From NCBI GenBank assembly GCA_021234155.1, contig JAJEKV010000011.1, positions 21,778,677 through 21,842,676 on the forward strand: a stretch of DNA of 64,000 nucleotides. The letters are read 5' to 3'. Below the pieces are notes generated by a model. It had not been told where the DNA came from, searched no databases, and was given only the letters and a program-made list of their open reading frames with translations. Shown here piece after piece: positions 23,055 through 33,779 of the stretch (within the stretch, counting starts at the first letter, position 1; each line of letters begins with the position of its first letter). Made by a program: the position numbers and the translations under genes. The stretch comes from Isoetes taiwanensis (taxonomy: Eukaryota > Streptophyta > Lycopodiopsida > Isoetales > Isoetaceae).

Positions 23055-23421
23055 ATTGATATATGCCTTTTGTTATTGAGGACTATAAGCTTTTATGATA
23101 ATTAGAGGCTGACCTCTTCAAGGAATGGCACGCCATTCGCTTTCCAGCTGAGGTTATATGCTGTAATAGTTGGCAGAGATTTGTAAATTCTGCCAATATT
23201 CTATCCTGATCTCAGAGGCCAGCAGCCGAAATCTATGGACACTATTCCGGTTACCCGGTTTCCAGAGTCGCTGTCCAGCAACGGTGCGACCGCCAGTTTA
23301 CACACGATAGTAGGTTTGGAGCAGTTTATGGCATATTCTGGGTATATATTAGCATATACTTGAATATACCACAAACCCCACATGACCAGAGGTTTGCCCC
23401 CTTAGGGGCAACCCAAAAATA

Positions 23422-23700
23422 CGCATGTTTGTCCAATGGGTCCATTGCTTAAAGCATTATTATTAAGATATTGAATTTTGTTGGTGGAGGTTCAAGTCCC
23501 CGTATTTCAAATTTCAAAATCTTAGGAGAATCTGTATTTCATATTTCAAAATCACAAGCGTCCCCAATTATAAACGACCATAATTGAAACGAGGGGTGCC
23601 CAGAGGCCCCAAGATACGATCTGGGCCAGAGGATAGATGGATCCGATGACTGAGATAGTCCAGGGCGCACCTCGTTTAGAATATGTTGCACAATTAACAA
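23422..23700 (+). repeat. tRNA-derived SINE, copy 1
   Basis: A tRNA-like head has an A-box-like TCCAATGGG segment (~23432) and a perfect B box, GGTTCAAGTCC, at 23489-23499, the internal RNA polymerase III promoter pair. The unrelated body contains ATACGATCTGGGCC and GACTGAGATAGTC. A second copy follows in direct orientation at 23839. It carries ~65 bp that copy 2 lacks (CGTCCCCAATTATAAACGAC region). The 3' end near 23700 is approximate. Confidence 0.65.
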
Positions 23701-23838
23701 AATAACAGAGGGTTCCGGGGGGATTTGATATGGATGCGTAAACTACAATTTGCTGAGACCATAGATCATACCCCTAAAATAATTGAATGGATTATTATAA
23801 AAATATATATATATATAAATTCCATTAGAAAAGCTAAA

Positions 23839-24060
23839 CACGTTCGCTCAATGGTTCCATTAGTTAAAGCATTCTTCTTATGATATTGAATTTTATTGGT
23901 GGAGATTCAAGTCTCTATATTTCAAATTTCAAAACCTTAGAAGAACCTGCATTTCATATTTCAAAATCATTCTTAAAATACGATCTGGGCCATAGGATGG
24001 ACTGATCCACGACTGAGATAGTCTAGGGTGCACCTTGCTTAGAATATATAGTAACTAAAT
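23839..24060 (+). repeat. tRNA-derived SINE, copy 2
   Basis: Same order as copy 1: TTCGCTCAATGG (A-box-like), a decayed B box (GATTCAAGTCTC at ~23903-23914), ATTTCAAATTTCAAAA, then ATACGATCTGGGCC and GACTGAGATAGTC. It lacks ~65 bp of the copy-1 body. The two lie 417 bases apart, head to tail, separated by an AT-rich spacer with a TA microsatellite (~23797-23817). Confidence 0.65.
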
Positions 24061-26190
24061 TGCCCACCTCCATTTTGCTCTCGACATTCAAGGATAGAAT
24101 ACAATAATGCTTCTCTAGACTAACCCAGATAAACTAAAAAGACTAGGGTCCTTCAAGGCCCCCACAGACCTTAGCAACGATTTATATTAATTGCAAATGC
24201 TAATTTAGTTTGCATATTAGTGAAGGCATTTGCGTGTTTATGTTTATTTCCATGATTGTGGATAATTATGTGCTATAGTATTGAAATAAGATCTAGCATA
24301 CTACACCAGTACTGCACATGTTTGACTTGTAGAATTGAATAGTAGGCTCATTCTCTTATCATTCATGCAGTTGTTCAATATAAACATAGATCCTTTGACA
24401 AGTAGCAAATAGATCAATTCGATTCCATTCTTTGCAAATATGAACAAGGTGCTATGCATGAAGGGTTGCCCTCCTGTGTTCTGACGGCGTGTTTGCATAT
24501 CCTTGGAGGTGAAAAAAACATTTATAAGCAGCACAATTCAAGTTTATAAACATAAGAAGATGAAGCTAGCAAAAGAGATAGTCTTGAAGAGCATGCTTAT
24601 TTATACAATGGGCTTACTTGGAAAAGCATTGAGCTCTTCATGGGTCGTGTTTTTGTCCTTGTTTTTTGGAGGCTCAAACTTATAGATGAAAAGCATACAC
24701 TCTTCTGTACCGCAACGGTGTGGAGAAAAGCACACAGATAGAGTGGCAACATCGGATAGTTGCCCTAATTGTGCTTTGGAAGTAGACAATTGTTTGGTTG
24801 CTTGAGCTTTGCCAATGCCATCATCTGTAAATCTGCAAGCATGATATAATGATTTTGCAATCACCAATGCCATCTATGCAATCAATGTCTGTATTCTTAT
24901 AAAGTAAGTAGCTTTGTCAACTATTTGTGGTTTTGAATCTATCTCTGTATATTGATTAGTAGACATAATGTTGCAGTACAAAGTAACATAGCACATTAAC
25001 ATGCACAATGATTTCTAGCATGAATACATCAAATTTGACTAAACTAAACTTTTAACAACAGTAAAAATTTATTCCCATAATCCACAGTACATTCAAACAA
25101 TTTAAATGGTAGTACTAATAATATGGTCTGCCTTCGGCCTAAAACAATGTAATGACAAAATTCTACTACAATCAGCACAATGCAAAGAATAAGCATTGTA
25201 TTTAGAGAATGTAGAAAATACATTAATTACGTGCTCATTTTACGAGTCATACCTGTATTTGTGAATAATTATAAGATCATCTTTCCCGTTCATATCATCT
25301 TTGCCGGTTCATATTTGATCCATACCTTGACCTCGTACAAGTAATCTATAATTTCAAAGGCAACGTGTGCCAATGATTGTAATCTATGAAATGGCATGTG
25401 ACATAGTGCTTGAAAATAGCTTGTTAATTTTGCTGAGGAGTGTCTAAGGGTGCTTTCCCATGGGCAGAAAACCTCCAAGTTTCCTGAAGGTCTGATCTGC
25501 TGTTCCGATGTCCCATGAGGTAAGAACTTGAGTGGCTGAGGTTAAGAACCTCATTTGAAAAGTAATCCCAACGATTACTTTTGGAACTGGGTCTGACCTC
25601 ATCCAGGCCCGTCCGTCCATGAGAAAGCATCCTAAGTGTCCAACTACCTATTGCAAGAGATTCATGATGGTCAATGCGAAATGACAGTTGTACAAAAGAA
25701 AAATATTGTTACGTGCTGGCAACAAATAATCATCCGACACCCCGACTGTATCAACTGCGGTGCGAACCAATCTGATATGAATGAATTCTCTGATATTCTT
25801 GAGCTTTTATTTGTTATGGGCTTCTACTAATCGCTGAAATTTCTTGTATTTGAATGGCGCTTGCTTCTGTGCAAGCTCTGGCACTGGACAAAGCACCATA
25901 GGCTTTGGACCTTATTTTACCTTTTCTGCAATCTCTACAGCTATGGTGAATATTTGGCTATGGTATCTGGAGCTAGATTCAATCCGGTGAGCTAAGAAAA
26001 TCTCCTCAGTTCTGCCATTTAAGCACATCCTCTGTTTTATGCCGAGAACTAGGTCTACCTCTGGAGCTATTTTGGAACTAGGTTTGCCCAAAAAGGAGCT
26101 AAAAATGGTCCAAATTGACACGTGAATGTCACATAGGCATATCCAGATTATCAAACGAACAACTTGAGATTACGTGGATGCCACAAAGAC
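24061..26190. other. Intergenic; no supported gene
   Basis: AT-rich sequence with only short, featureless open frames. The stretch 25420-25630 has more balanced base composition and an open minus-strand frame of 68 codons, without a recognisable domain. Confidence 0.4.
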
Positions 26191-26192
26191 AC

Positions 26193-26447
26193 ATTCAATT
26201 CAACCCAATTCGCTGCAATTCTGGGTTTTGGAGAAAAATTTGGTGCAAAGATCACCCGCAAAGATATATTCAATTCAAACCATAAGCCTGCAATTCTCTG
26301 CAAATCCGAACAATTCTGGGTTTCGGAGAAAAATTTGATGCAAAGATCGGCCACAAAGACATTCAATTCAAACCATAAGCCTGCAATTCTCTGCGATTCT
26401 CAAATATACGGGTTTTCGGAAAAAAAATTTGGTGCAAAGATGCCACG
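26193..26447. repeat. Three-unit tandem repeat overlapping the orphan gene 3' end
   Basis: Units start at 26193, 26268 and 26361 with ATTCAATTCAA and each ends in a variant of GAAAAATTTGGTGCAAAGAT. Lengths are about 75, 93 and 87 bases. The last unit overlaps the stop-codon end of the minus-strand gene at 26400-27362, so the array looks like serial duplication of that gene's 3' end. Confidence 0.85.
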
Positions 26448-27362
26448 ACGAGGAGAAAACCCAAATCCGTGGTAAGGCACCAGCCAAGCTGCAAAAAATT
26501 CAGTCGAAGAATCCCTTCGCACGAACACCAGCAGCATCGTGTGCGGACTCAGAGTCTCCAAAAGATACACAGAATCGTGCGCAAAAAGACCATAGTTGAT
26601 TGCAAAATTCTCATAATCCAGCATAATTCCTTGAGGCGGCAAATTCCGGAGCCTTGCAACCCAGATTATTCTATTTGCATCGAATAAATCAGCGCTTAAT
26701 CCTTCCTCTGCCTCCGGTAGAACAAGACCTCTAATGCAAAAAAGCCGATGGTATGAACTTCGGAAATTGAAGACCGTAGATCTTATAATTCCCACTTCAT
26801 TCGGAATATTTTCGCCCAGCACTCTCCAGATACGGCTTTCTAAAAGACTTGCAATCTCTTGGTCTGTGAATGTTGGAAAGCCTCCCTCATTTGGAAGTAT
26901 AGCAGAAATTTCCGTGTTGCCGACAAATTCTGGGCTGTCTGGACGAATCAAGTGTGCCGGATTATCTGGTGAGGCCGATGCTTCATTATTTGCTGACGTC
27001 GATGCTTCATTTGTTGCCGGATCTGCTGAGGTCGATGCTTCATTATTTGCTGCCGGATCTGCTGAGGTCGATGCTTCATTATTTGCTGAGGCCGATGCTT
27101 CATTATTTGCTGAATCAATACTTGCTGGGGCCGATAATTCAGTATTTGCTGAATCAATACTTGCTGGGGCCGATAATTCAGTATTTGCTGAATCAATACT
27201 TGCTGAGGCCGATTGGTCGGAGGATTGGATAGTGATCTTTCCAATGCAGCAGAACTGTTTTAGGCGCCGGAATGGCTTCTTCAACCGGTTTGATGTTTGT
27301 GGCTCCTCCTGCTGCTTCTTTTTTCTTCCAAAACACCTTAGAATGCTGCCGGAAGGCGCCAT
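26400..27362 (-). CDS. Orphan protein, 320 aa, with Ser/Ala/Asn-rich repeats
   Basis: Unrecognised. The start at 27362 (MAPSGSILRCFGRKKK) lies in an ATGGCG context. The first ~45 residues are basic and Cys-containing. Residues ~50-130 are low-complexity repeats: SAPASIDSANTEL units of 13 residues (39 bp) and NNEAS/ADPA units. The rest (~140-320) looks like a globular domain with Trp, Phe and Tyr well spread (TDQEIASLLESRIWRVLGEN, FDANRIIWVARLRNLPPQG). The last ~18 residues are encoded by the tandem repeat downstream. No signal peptide or membrane span is seen. It is uninterrupted, unlike nearby genes, which argues that it is real or young. Function is unknown. The extreme C-terminus may not be original. 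Confidence 0.5.
   Translation of the reverse strand: MAPSGSILRCFGRKKKQQEEPQTSNRLKKPFRRLKQFCCIGKITIQSSDQSASASIDSANTELSAPASIDSANTELSAPASIDSANNEASASANNEASTSADPAANNEASTSADPATNEASTSANNEASASPDNPAHLIRPDSPEFVGNTEISAILPNEGGFPTFTDQEIASLLESRIWRVLGENIPNEVGIIRSTVFNFRSSYHRLFCIRGLVLPEAEEGLSADLFDANRIIWVARLRNLPPQGIMLDYENFAINYGLFAHDSVYLLETLSPHTMLLVFVRRDSSTEFFAAWLVPYHGFGFSPRRGIFAPNFFSENPYI
26960..27210. repeat. In-frame coding tandem repeats in the orphan gene
   Basis: Two adjoining arrays lie inside the coding region. Units of GAGGTCGATGCTTCATTATT type occur at ~26970-27110, and a 39-bp unit containing GCTGAATCAATACTTGCTG is repeated three times at ~27105-27210. Unit lengths are multiples of three, so the frame is kept. 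Confidence 0.85.
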
Positions 27363-27382
27363 TAAGCTGCAAAATCTTCGAA

Positions 27383-27391
27383 ATTTATATA
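27383..27391 (-). promoter_or_regulatory. TATA-like box upstream of the orphan gene
   Basis: TATATAAAT reads toward the gene about 21 bases before its ATG. Sequence and orientation fit a plant TATA box, but the spacing would put transcription start at or just inside the ATG. Either the leader is almost absent or this is chance in AT-rich DNA. Confidence 0.3.
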
Positions 27392-27399
27392 AAGACTGA

Positions 27400-30139
27400 G
27401 CTTTCTGATCGGATTGACATTCTTGGCTCAGAAATCGGCTCTACAAGAACAGCGCATTCGACTCGAATTGAAAAAGAGGAGGAAATCTATGCCTTTGTTA
27501 CACGTAAGCCAAAAAATTATTCCACGTCCGCATTCTAATATTTTGTTTTTTTGACCTTTTTCCACTTTTGAGGGAAACCCCAAAAGTTTGCAGGAAAATT
27601 TACAGAAGCTATCGGATTCAGGCAAGACGCAGGTTGATAGCAAAATCAAAGTAATCAGAAACCAGGAGCAAGCGTTTTGATGAAATGACATGATAAATTT
27701 TCTGCCCGGAAAGCAGCACAGGAAGGTAAGCACCAATCCAAAAATCTGCAGATTGCAACTCTCAGTATTTTATGCCGCTTTTATGCAACTCTACGAAACA
27801 GTTTTTATCCTTGAAGCGTCTGCAAGACTGGAATCCGTTAACATACTTTTTTGCTTAGGTTGTATTTGCATCGCTTGTGACATGAAGGCCTGATCAAGGA
27901 TGGACAGGCACTTGAGAATGCACCTAAGGCACCTAATGCTTATCTGGATAGGCACGGGTTTGAGCTTTCTTATCTTTTTATTTCTGCCTCAGGTCAAGAT
28001 AGGGACCCTCACTTGTGGTGCTTAACACAAAATTGCTTAAAAACATCATCCTTAGAACTCTTTTGCAGTTTGAGGTTTGCTTCAGTCAACTTTATCAAAA
28101 TGCTTGTTATAAGATTTAGTTCAAGGAATCTGACTTTACATTGCAATATTTGGTTAATTCTTGTCACCTTCCAGTATTTATTTATGGAACGTAGAAACTT
28201 TTATGCATGTTGGGCAGGCAAATAATTGAATGGATTATGAGTTGCGGGCTGTGGTAAGAATAGGGCCAAAACGCAAGCTGCAGAGATTGCATAATCAGGT
28301 AACTTACTTTTTGTCTGGGGCTATTTTTATTTTTACTTCTAGGGTTTTTCTTTTCCGAGAAAGTCATGCACATAGCATACACCAAAACACGGATTAATTG
28401 CAATGTTCTAAGGCAATTCCTAGCGCCTTTTTGCTCCGAGAAAATCATAAATACAGCATTCACCTGACATGAACCCAAACGGGTATCAGGGATAAATTTT
28501 TCACGTCGGACCTGCAATTTTTCTACCGCATTCATTGGAGTTTGTATGCTTCATTCTTTAATAAGCTGTTGGAGTAATGTATTTTGATTTTTACCCATCA
28601 GTCCTTAGGGGTTCAAGAAGAGAATCAGCCTGAAACCTACCTTTTGGTTCTTATAAAACGTGGTTTGAATATCTTTTGGTTCTACTGGTTACATGTAACT
28701 AAAATTTGTCCTAGTTTGTATCTCTACAATTCTATGTTATTTTTGAATAGCGTGAACCAGATTCAACGTTCTTCTCAAATGTTTTTGTTGAATTCATTAC
28801 TCATATAAAATCAATCCTAAGCTTGGTTTTATTTTATATGGCAGATCTCTTATCCTGCTCTTCTCATGTTACAGTATGACATATCTTCTGGACCAGTTCT
28901 GGCTTCTTCACATATCCTCATGATTGAAGCCATATAAACATCTAAATGGAGACGTTGCATGTATGCTTCTATGATTGATTACTCATGGACAGGAAGCTGA
29001 TATCTGTCCTTTATGATGTATGCAGAAGAGGCATTTTTAGTATTAGTATTTAAGCTCGTTAGACACAATATCACGTCTATGATATGCTTTGTATAGATGA
29101 GCTTTATTGACTATTTTTGCTGGCGGAGAGACAAATCCTTTGCAACGAAACCTACAAAGGCTATTGATTGCAGACGTTGATCATGAGCCACTGCAATAAA
29201 GACATATCGTGACAAAAAATTTATTCTGCTAGATTTCGCCTATCTTCTTTCTATTTCGTATGCATGCTTGTATCTAGGACAGTTACTACATATAACATAT
29301 GGGAAATGAGCATTTGTCTTAAATTTTAGAGGTAATTGACGTAATATTTATTGGTGGACATATTTAGGGATTCTCTATTGCAAATAGAGGATTTGTTGTA
29401 AATGTTTTCGTTGAGGTTGTATTGCAGGTAAACCATGCATGTGACATCCCTGTACTAAAAGTTTGACTGATCATTTGCAGAGCTATTTTCAAGTCAAAAT
29501 CCGAATTGTAAGTTGCTTATCAGATACATGTAACCCGGATGCATAATTTGCTGTTAAAAAATAATTCTGAATAGTCATTTTGAAGTTGCCTTTGCTCCAT
29601 CTGAACAATTATGTTTCTTTTTTTTTCAGATCGCTCTAGATGTGAAATTATTTTAGGTGCATAAATTCATGTTCAAATGTGAGTCTATTGTTTGAGAATG
29701 CCATCACAAGCAAGAAGAAAATGTTAGATATCCAACGCTTATTAATTTGCTTTTCCAATTTTTATTAAAGCCATGTTGTCGTGGACATGAAGTCTACAGC
29801 ATATGTGCGGGAACCATTCTGTTATTCTTCACCTTCAAGTACAAGTTCTTAAAATTTTGCATAACTCACACTTGCTTAATTGTCTGAGCCACCCTGTTTG
29901 GAATATTCTTGATATGTATCTTATAATATATTACAAGAATTTAGCGCGCTCAAAGCCACCGCAGTGTGCCCCTGCCCCTTTGGTAGTCGAACTCAAACAA
30001 AACACATTCTTTGAGACAACAATACCCAAATATGCAACTCAAAAGTTTTGATTTTTAAGATTTCATACAATAAAGAAAGTTTCATTTTTTTGCATCTTTG
30101 CCAGTTGAGTCCAAACCACAACAGAACATCTCCCTCGAG
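27400..30139. other. Intergenic; no supported gene
   Basis: AT-rich DNA with scattered short frames, none showing domain or splice evidence. No terminal repeats or tandem arrays of note were found. Confidence 0.4.
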
Positions 30140-30164
30140 ACGAAATTTTGAAGACCTTGAAATT
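30140..30164 (+). repeat. Left arm of a 25-bp perfect inverted repeat
   Basis: Begins ACGAAATTTTGAAGACC. Its exact reverse complement is at 33015-33039. The pair brackets the Crypton-like gene. A shortened form, ATTTTGAAGACCTT, also occurs near 30308. Confidence 0.85.
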
Positions 30165-30189
30165 ATAGGGTTAATCGTTACTCTTATCA

Positions 30190-30345
30190 AACCTAAGAGA
30201 TTGATAACATTGCACGTTGCACAAAATTACAGATTTCATTCCAGAAATTACAACACATTGCACAAAATTACAGATTTCATTCTAGAAATTACAGATTTCA
30301 TTCTAGACATTTTGAAGACCTTCCAGAAAATTCCGTTCAACATTA
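30190..30345. repeat. Short tandem repeat, AATTACAGATTTCATTC units
   Basis: AATTACAGATTTCATTC recurs three times between ~30225 and 30305, together with a TTGCACAAAATTACAG variant. It lies between the left inverted-repeat arm and the 3' end of the Crypton-like gene. Confidence 0.7.
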
Positions 30346-30404
30346 GTCAGAAAATTGAGTTCAACAATTAATTCAGAAAATTCAGTTCAAGATTTAACAG
30401 AAGA

Positions 30405-32587
30405 TCAACTGCTGTGCAAGTTCTTCAGACGATCAGAAACTCTGCCAGGATTGTCACAGGTAACAAACACACAACCAGAAAATGTAGCGCCGATGAAATT
30501 CTGCCCACCTGCATTACTAACTATATTCCCCTTCGTGACATTGTAATGTCCTCCCTGTAATGCTTTTCTTGTCAGAGGGTCTGCCCTCATCAACTCATTC
30601 ATAATACCTTCATCAATAAAATCAAATTCATCCTGTATCTGCTTATCCTTCTCCGCTAACTCCATATTCTCTTTCCCAGCCAACCAAACAACCTGAAACA
30701 GCGAGACATTCAAAGCCAGAAACTGATTGAAAATTGAAAATCAATTAAATAACATTACTTGTTCTTCGCACTTGGTAGAACATTCGCCTTCTATAGCACC
30801 ATTATCTTCAGAATTCATAGCAGCGACAGTTGAAGATGACACAAGAACCTGCTAGACAACATTGAACTATAAATATTGAATGATAAAAGGTTGCTTCAAT
30901 AAAAAATCTTCACAGTACCTGTTTGGGAACATCAAGCCCATTTGGAGTACGATCATCCTGCACTCCAAATAAGACCTTTTGCTTACTATTCATTTGCGCG
31001 CCAAGGACCTCGTTATACACTCGAAGCTTCCCATTATCATCAACAGGCTTCGACAGAATAGACATAGCTGTGTCGACTTGAAGTTCTTTGCTCCTGTCAG
31101 TCATATCTAATTACAGAAAAAATCAACGAAGATTGAACATACCAATGCCAATGCCAATGCCAATCGCATCACCAAAGTCACGCGTCCATATTTGTTGCAA
31201 ATGTCAGCATTAACGGTCTGACCCATCACATTAAGCCATTTCGTAACGTGATTTGTGCCAACCCTTTGCTTATGGTACCAAACCTAAAACAGAAAAAATA
31301 TAACAAGCTTATTATATAATTTAAGTAAAGATCTAAAGCAAAAAAACAAAAAAATAAATGAAACCACAACTTACATTACTGCACGCGTTATCAATCGCAG
31401 TCAAGAATAGTGTGCCCTCCGTCTTATACTCAGTCCCAAATTGCTTTGAAGGTAAATGCCTCACATACTGTTTGTAGGTAAAGACGAAATCTTCATAACT
31501 CCACACCGGATCCCTAAAATGATGGTCTTCAAAACGCGTATAATTTTTGCTGCACGCTTCCTTGTATTTCACAAACTCACCACTCTCACTAATCTCCAAG
31601 GAAAATTGATACACCTTTAAATTCCAAATCTCCCTAACTGCCCTGATCCCAAACCTGCTACAGATATAAAAGCAAAGACGTTTTTGACAACCCCTAGGAT
31701 GGTAAATTTGATGATCAACATCTGCGAGCAGGTCATTCTCGACACTGAATAGAATAACAGGTGCTTTCTTCTTCTTCCCCTTAACTCCAAGTAACCTGGA
31801 TCTTCTAACAGCTACTACAAAGGCATATGTACTTTTTTTAAAGACATTAGACTTTAAGATATTGAATGGATGCTCCTCAATACCAGTCTGACCAACTCTA
31901 ACCTCTTGTTTCTTTCTTAAAATCCTGCCAAATGTCCTATACAATACACTAAGACTGCAAAAACCAAATAATCTATCAGAAAAACTACTCTAAATTCTAA
32001 CAGAAAGCTGACCCTAAAAACTTAAACAACTTAACAAATTAAACAACTTAAACAACTTAAAGAAATTACAGTACCTTCCTGGTGGATAAACCTCCTTGTT
32101 CTTTTTCTTAATCTGCAGCATAAATTTCATGAGCATGTCGGCCAGTCCAACCGCGTGGATCTCTTCAATTGGTATCCTGCAATCAAACATAAACCGTGAT
32201 CTCCAACTATCAAACCTCCTTCTAGCCCATCTAGTGAGCCCTTTAGAGCCATCCCTGCCTCCCCCTTCTGCTTCTTTAATCAGATTCGGATCCAAAGCAA
32301 AGAACTCATCCTTATCATCACCACAAGCAATGATCTTCTTGAAACCAGGACTCAATCTGGATTTCTGCAACAAAGTTATTAAGTTCTGGGCCTTGAAATT
32401 TATTCAACAGATCGTCAATATCTTCAAAGGCATCATCCACAGATTCAGATGCAATAGCAGGTAAAAGATTAACCCCACAAGCTTCCTGAGTTGCATTTAG
32501 CTCAAAACTAGGGTCCAAACCACTTGCACACACGTCCATGCTATAAAACACAAAAAATAAAACTATAAAGCACTTCATTGCAGCCAT
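30405..32587 (-). CDS. Crypton-type tyrosine-recombinase-like gene (ZMYM/QRICH1/KCTD1-like), multi-exon
   Basis: Likely derived from a Crypton DNA transposon, which moves by a tyrosine recombinase. A start is plausible at 32539 (MDVCASGLDPS) or, unspliced, at 32587. Exon ~32080-32365 has RWARRRFDSWRSRF, ADMLMKFMLQIKKKN and EVYPPGR, the hallmark 'YPP' N-terminal block. Exon ~31380-31953 has GRILRKKQE, GCQKRLCFY and FGIRAVREIWNL (first catalytic Arg region). Exon ~31140-31283 has VWYHKQRVGTNHVTKWL and YGRVT (second Arg). Then come exons at ~30916-31104 (DRSKELQVDT), ~30765-30855 and 30405-30695 (terminal GATFSGCVFV). Most borders are GT-AG. Between YGRVT and DRSKE the frame breaks, and no GHR-Y nucleophile block is visible. 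It may be domesticated or dead. Confidence 0.65.
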
Positions 32588-33014
32588 TTCTTCAAGATAG
32601 TTGATCTTACTCCACTATTTCTTCAGAAAGGCGAATCTGCGAGAAAAGAAACGTTAGAAAACAATAAAATTTGAAAGACTAACTAATGTTAAGGCAGGAT
32701 CAACTGCATGCAAGTTCAGCAGCACTAACTCGGTGGAAATGGAAGAAGATTGCCAAAAAAGCTCCACAGAATGTCAAGATTACTGAAAAATGCCTCCACA
32801 ACTCGCAAGAACCAAGAAAAAATGGCGCTCTAAGGCGCTAAGCTAAGAGATTATGGCGCTCCAAGCCGCTATGCCGATTAGGACCTGATCTACGACAAAA
32901 AAGAGTCACATTTCACCTCCGGCGCATGCCAGATCGAAAGTTACACAGCAAAGAAGGTCGACAATTAGAAAAAATTTCTTTTATAGTTATGACACGTGGG
33001 CGCCACGTCGACAA

Positions 33015-33039
33015 AATTTCAAGGTCTTCAAAATTTCGT
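33015..33039 (-). repeat. Right arm of the 25-bp perfect inverted repeat
   Basis: Exact reverse complement of 30140-30164. It lies 2.85 kb away, ~430 bases beyond the 5' end of the Crypton-like gene, and just inside another foldback at 33043-33163. Confidence 0.85.
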
Positions 33040-33042
33040 TGG

Positions 33043-33163
33043 CGAATGTTTCTGAGCTGGAAATTTCGCCTCGACATTTCCAGGTGACATGGCATGGCCA
33101 CGAGCGGCAGCACGTCAGCTGGAAATTTTGAGGCGAAATTTCTAGCTCATAAACATTTCGCCT
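33043..33163. repeat. Small foldback, ~43-bp arms
   Basis: GGCGAATGTTTCTGAGCTGG at ~33041-33060, followed by AAATTTCGCC, is mirrored at ~33119-33163 by CTGGAAATTTTGAGGCG and GCTCATAAACATTTCGCC. Arms are imperfect over ~43 bases around a ~34-base loop. It adjoins the right inverted-repeat arm, so it may be part of the same element end. Confidence 0.75.
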
Positions 33164-33376
33164 TCCATAAATATTGCAACTGTATAATTGAAGAGATTTG
33201 TTTTTTTTTTTAATTTCTTAGGTAAACATAGTTTCATTTTCATACACTTTTTTATTTTTCAAATTGAGCTAGATTATTTTTCAAGCTCTCGAACTAGCTA
33301 GCATGGCAATCGATGGATTTTGGATGACGTAAATTGAGTAAATTGATGTTCTTTAAGGATTGACAAAATCTAGCTA

Positions 33377-33778
33377 GTGTTATTGTTGGTTCTAGGTTAT
33401 GCACAACATGGGAGTGCTAAAGAAGTTAGTAGCTTTGTTCAGAAGATGAAGATGCAGGAAGAAAGCATGCATATCAGCCAATTTATTTTTATTTCTATTC
33501 TCACTGCATATAGTTATGTAGGACTAGCAGATGTAGGTTGTCACTACTTTACTATGATTAATGCATTGTACATGAACAAAATAATAATGTCACATTACGC
33601 TTGGTTAATCGACCTTTTCAATCGTGCGGGGCATTTGCATGAAGCAAATAATTTAATTAAGCAAATGCCAGTTGAACCTGACCAAGTTGTTTGGACAGTA
33701 TTTCTTGGTTCTTGCTACATATATAGTGCTGTGGATCTAGCAGAACAAAATGCTGAAGTGATTCTCACAAGTTCTTAA
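33377..33778 (+). pseudogene. PPR protein C-terminal fragment (PLS class)
   Basis: PPR proteins bind organellar RNA. The fragment has GYAQHGSAKEVSSFVQKM, a degenerate SILTAYSYVGLADVGCHYF block, WLIDLFNRAGHLHEANNLI and MPVEPDQVVWTVFLGSC. This is the last PLS repeat running into the E-domain start. The opening is at a splice-like AG, and a stop at 33776-33778 cuts off before the usual E/E+/DYW tail. Many substitutions in normally conserved positions mark it as a relic. No organelle signal or upstream repeats are present. Confidence 0.8.
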
Positions 33779-33779
33779 T

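Noticed and set aside
23422-23500. A functional tRNA gene
   Set aside because: A and B boxes are present but no cloverleaf could be drawn, the head is joined to a repeat body, and it occurs twice; a tRNA-derived SINE explains it better.
32500-32587. N-terminal signal peptide (MAAMKCFIVLFFVFYS) for the Crypton-like gene
   Set aside because: The hydrophobic run contains a TTTTATAG acceptor-like site directly before MDVCASG, so it is more likely an intron end than a secretion signal; a recombinase is not expected to be secreted.
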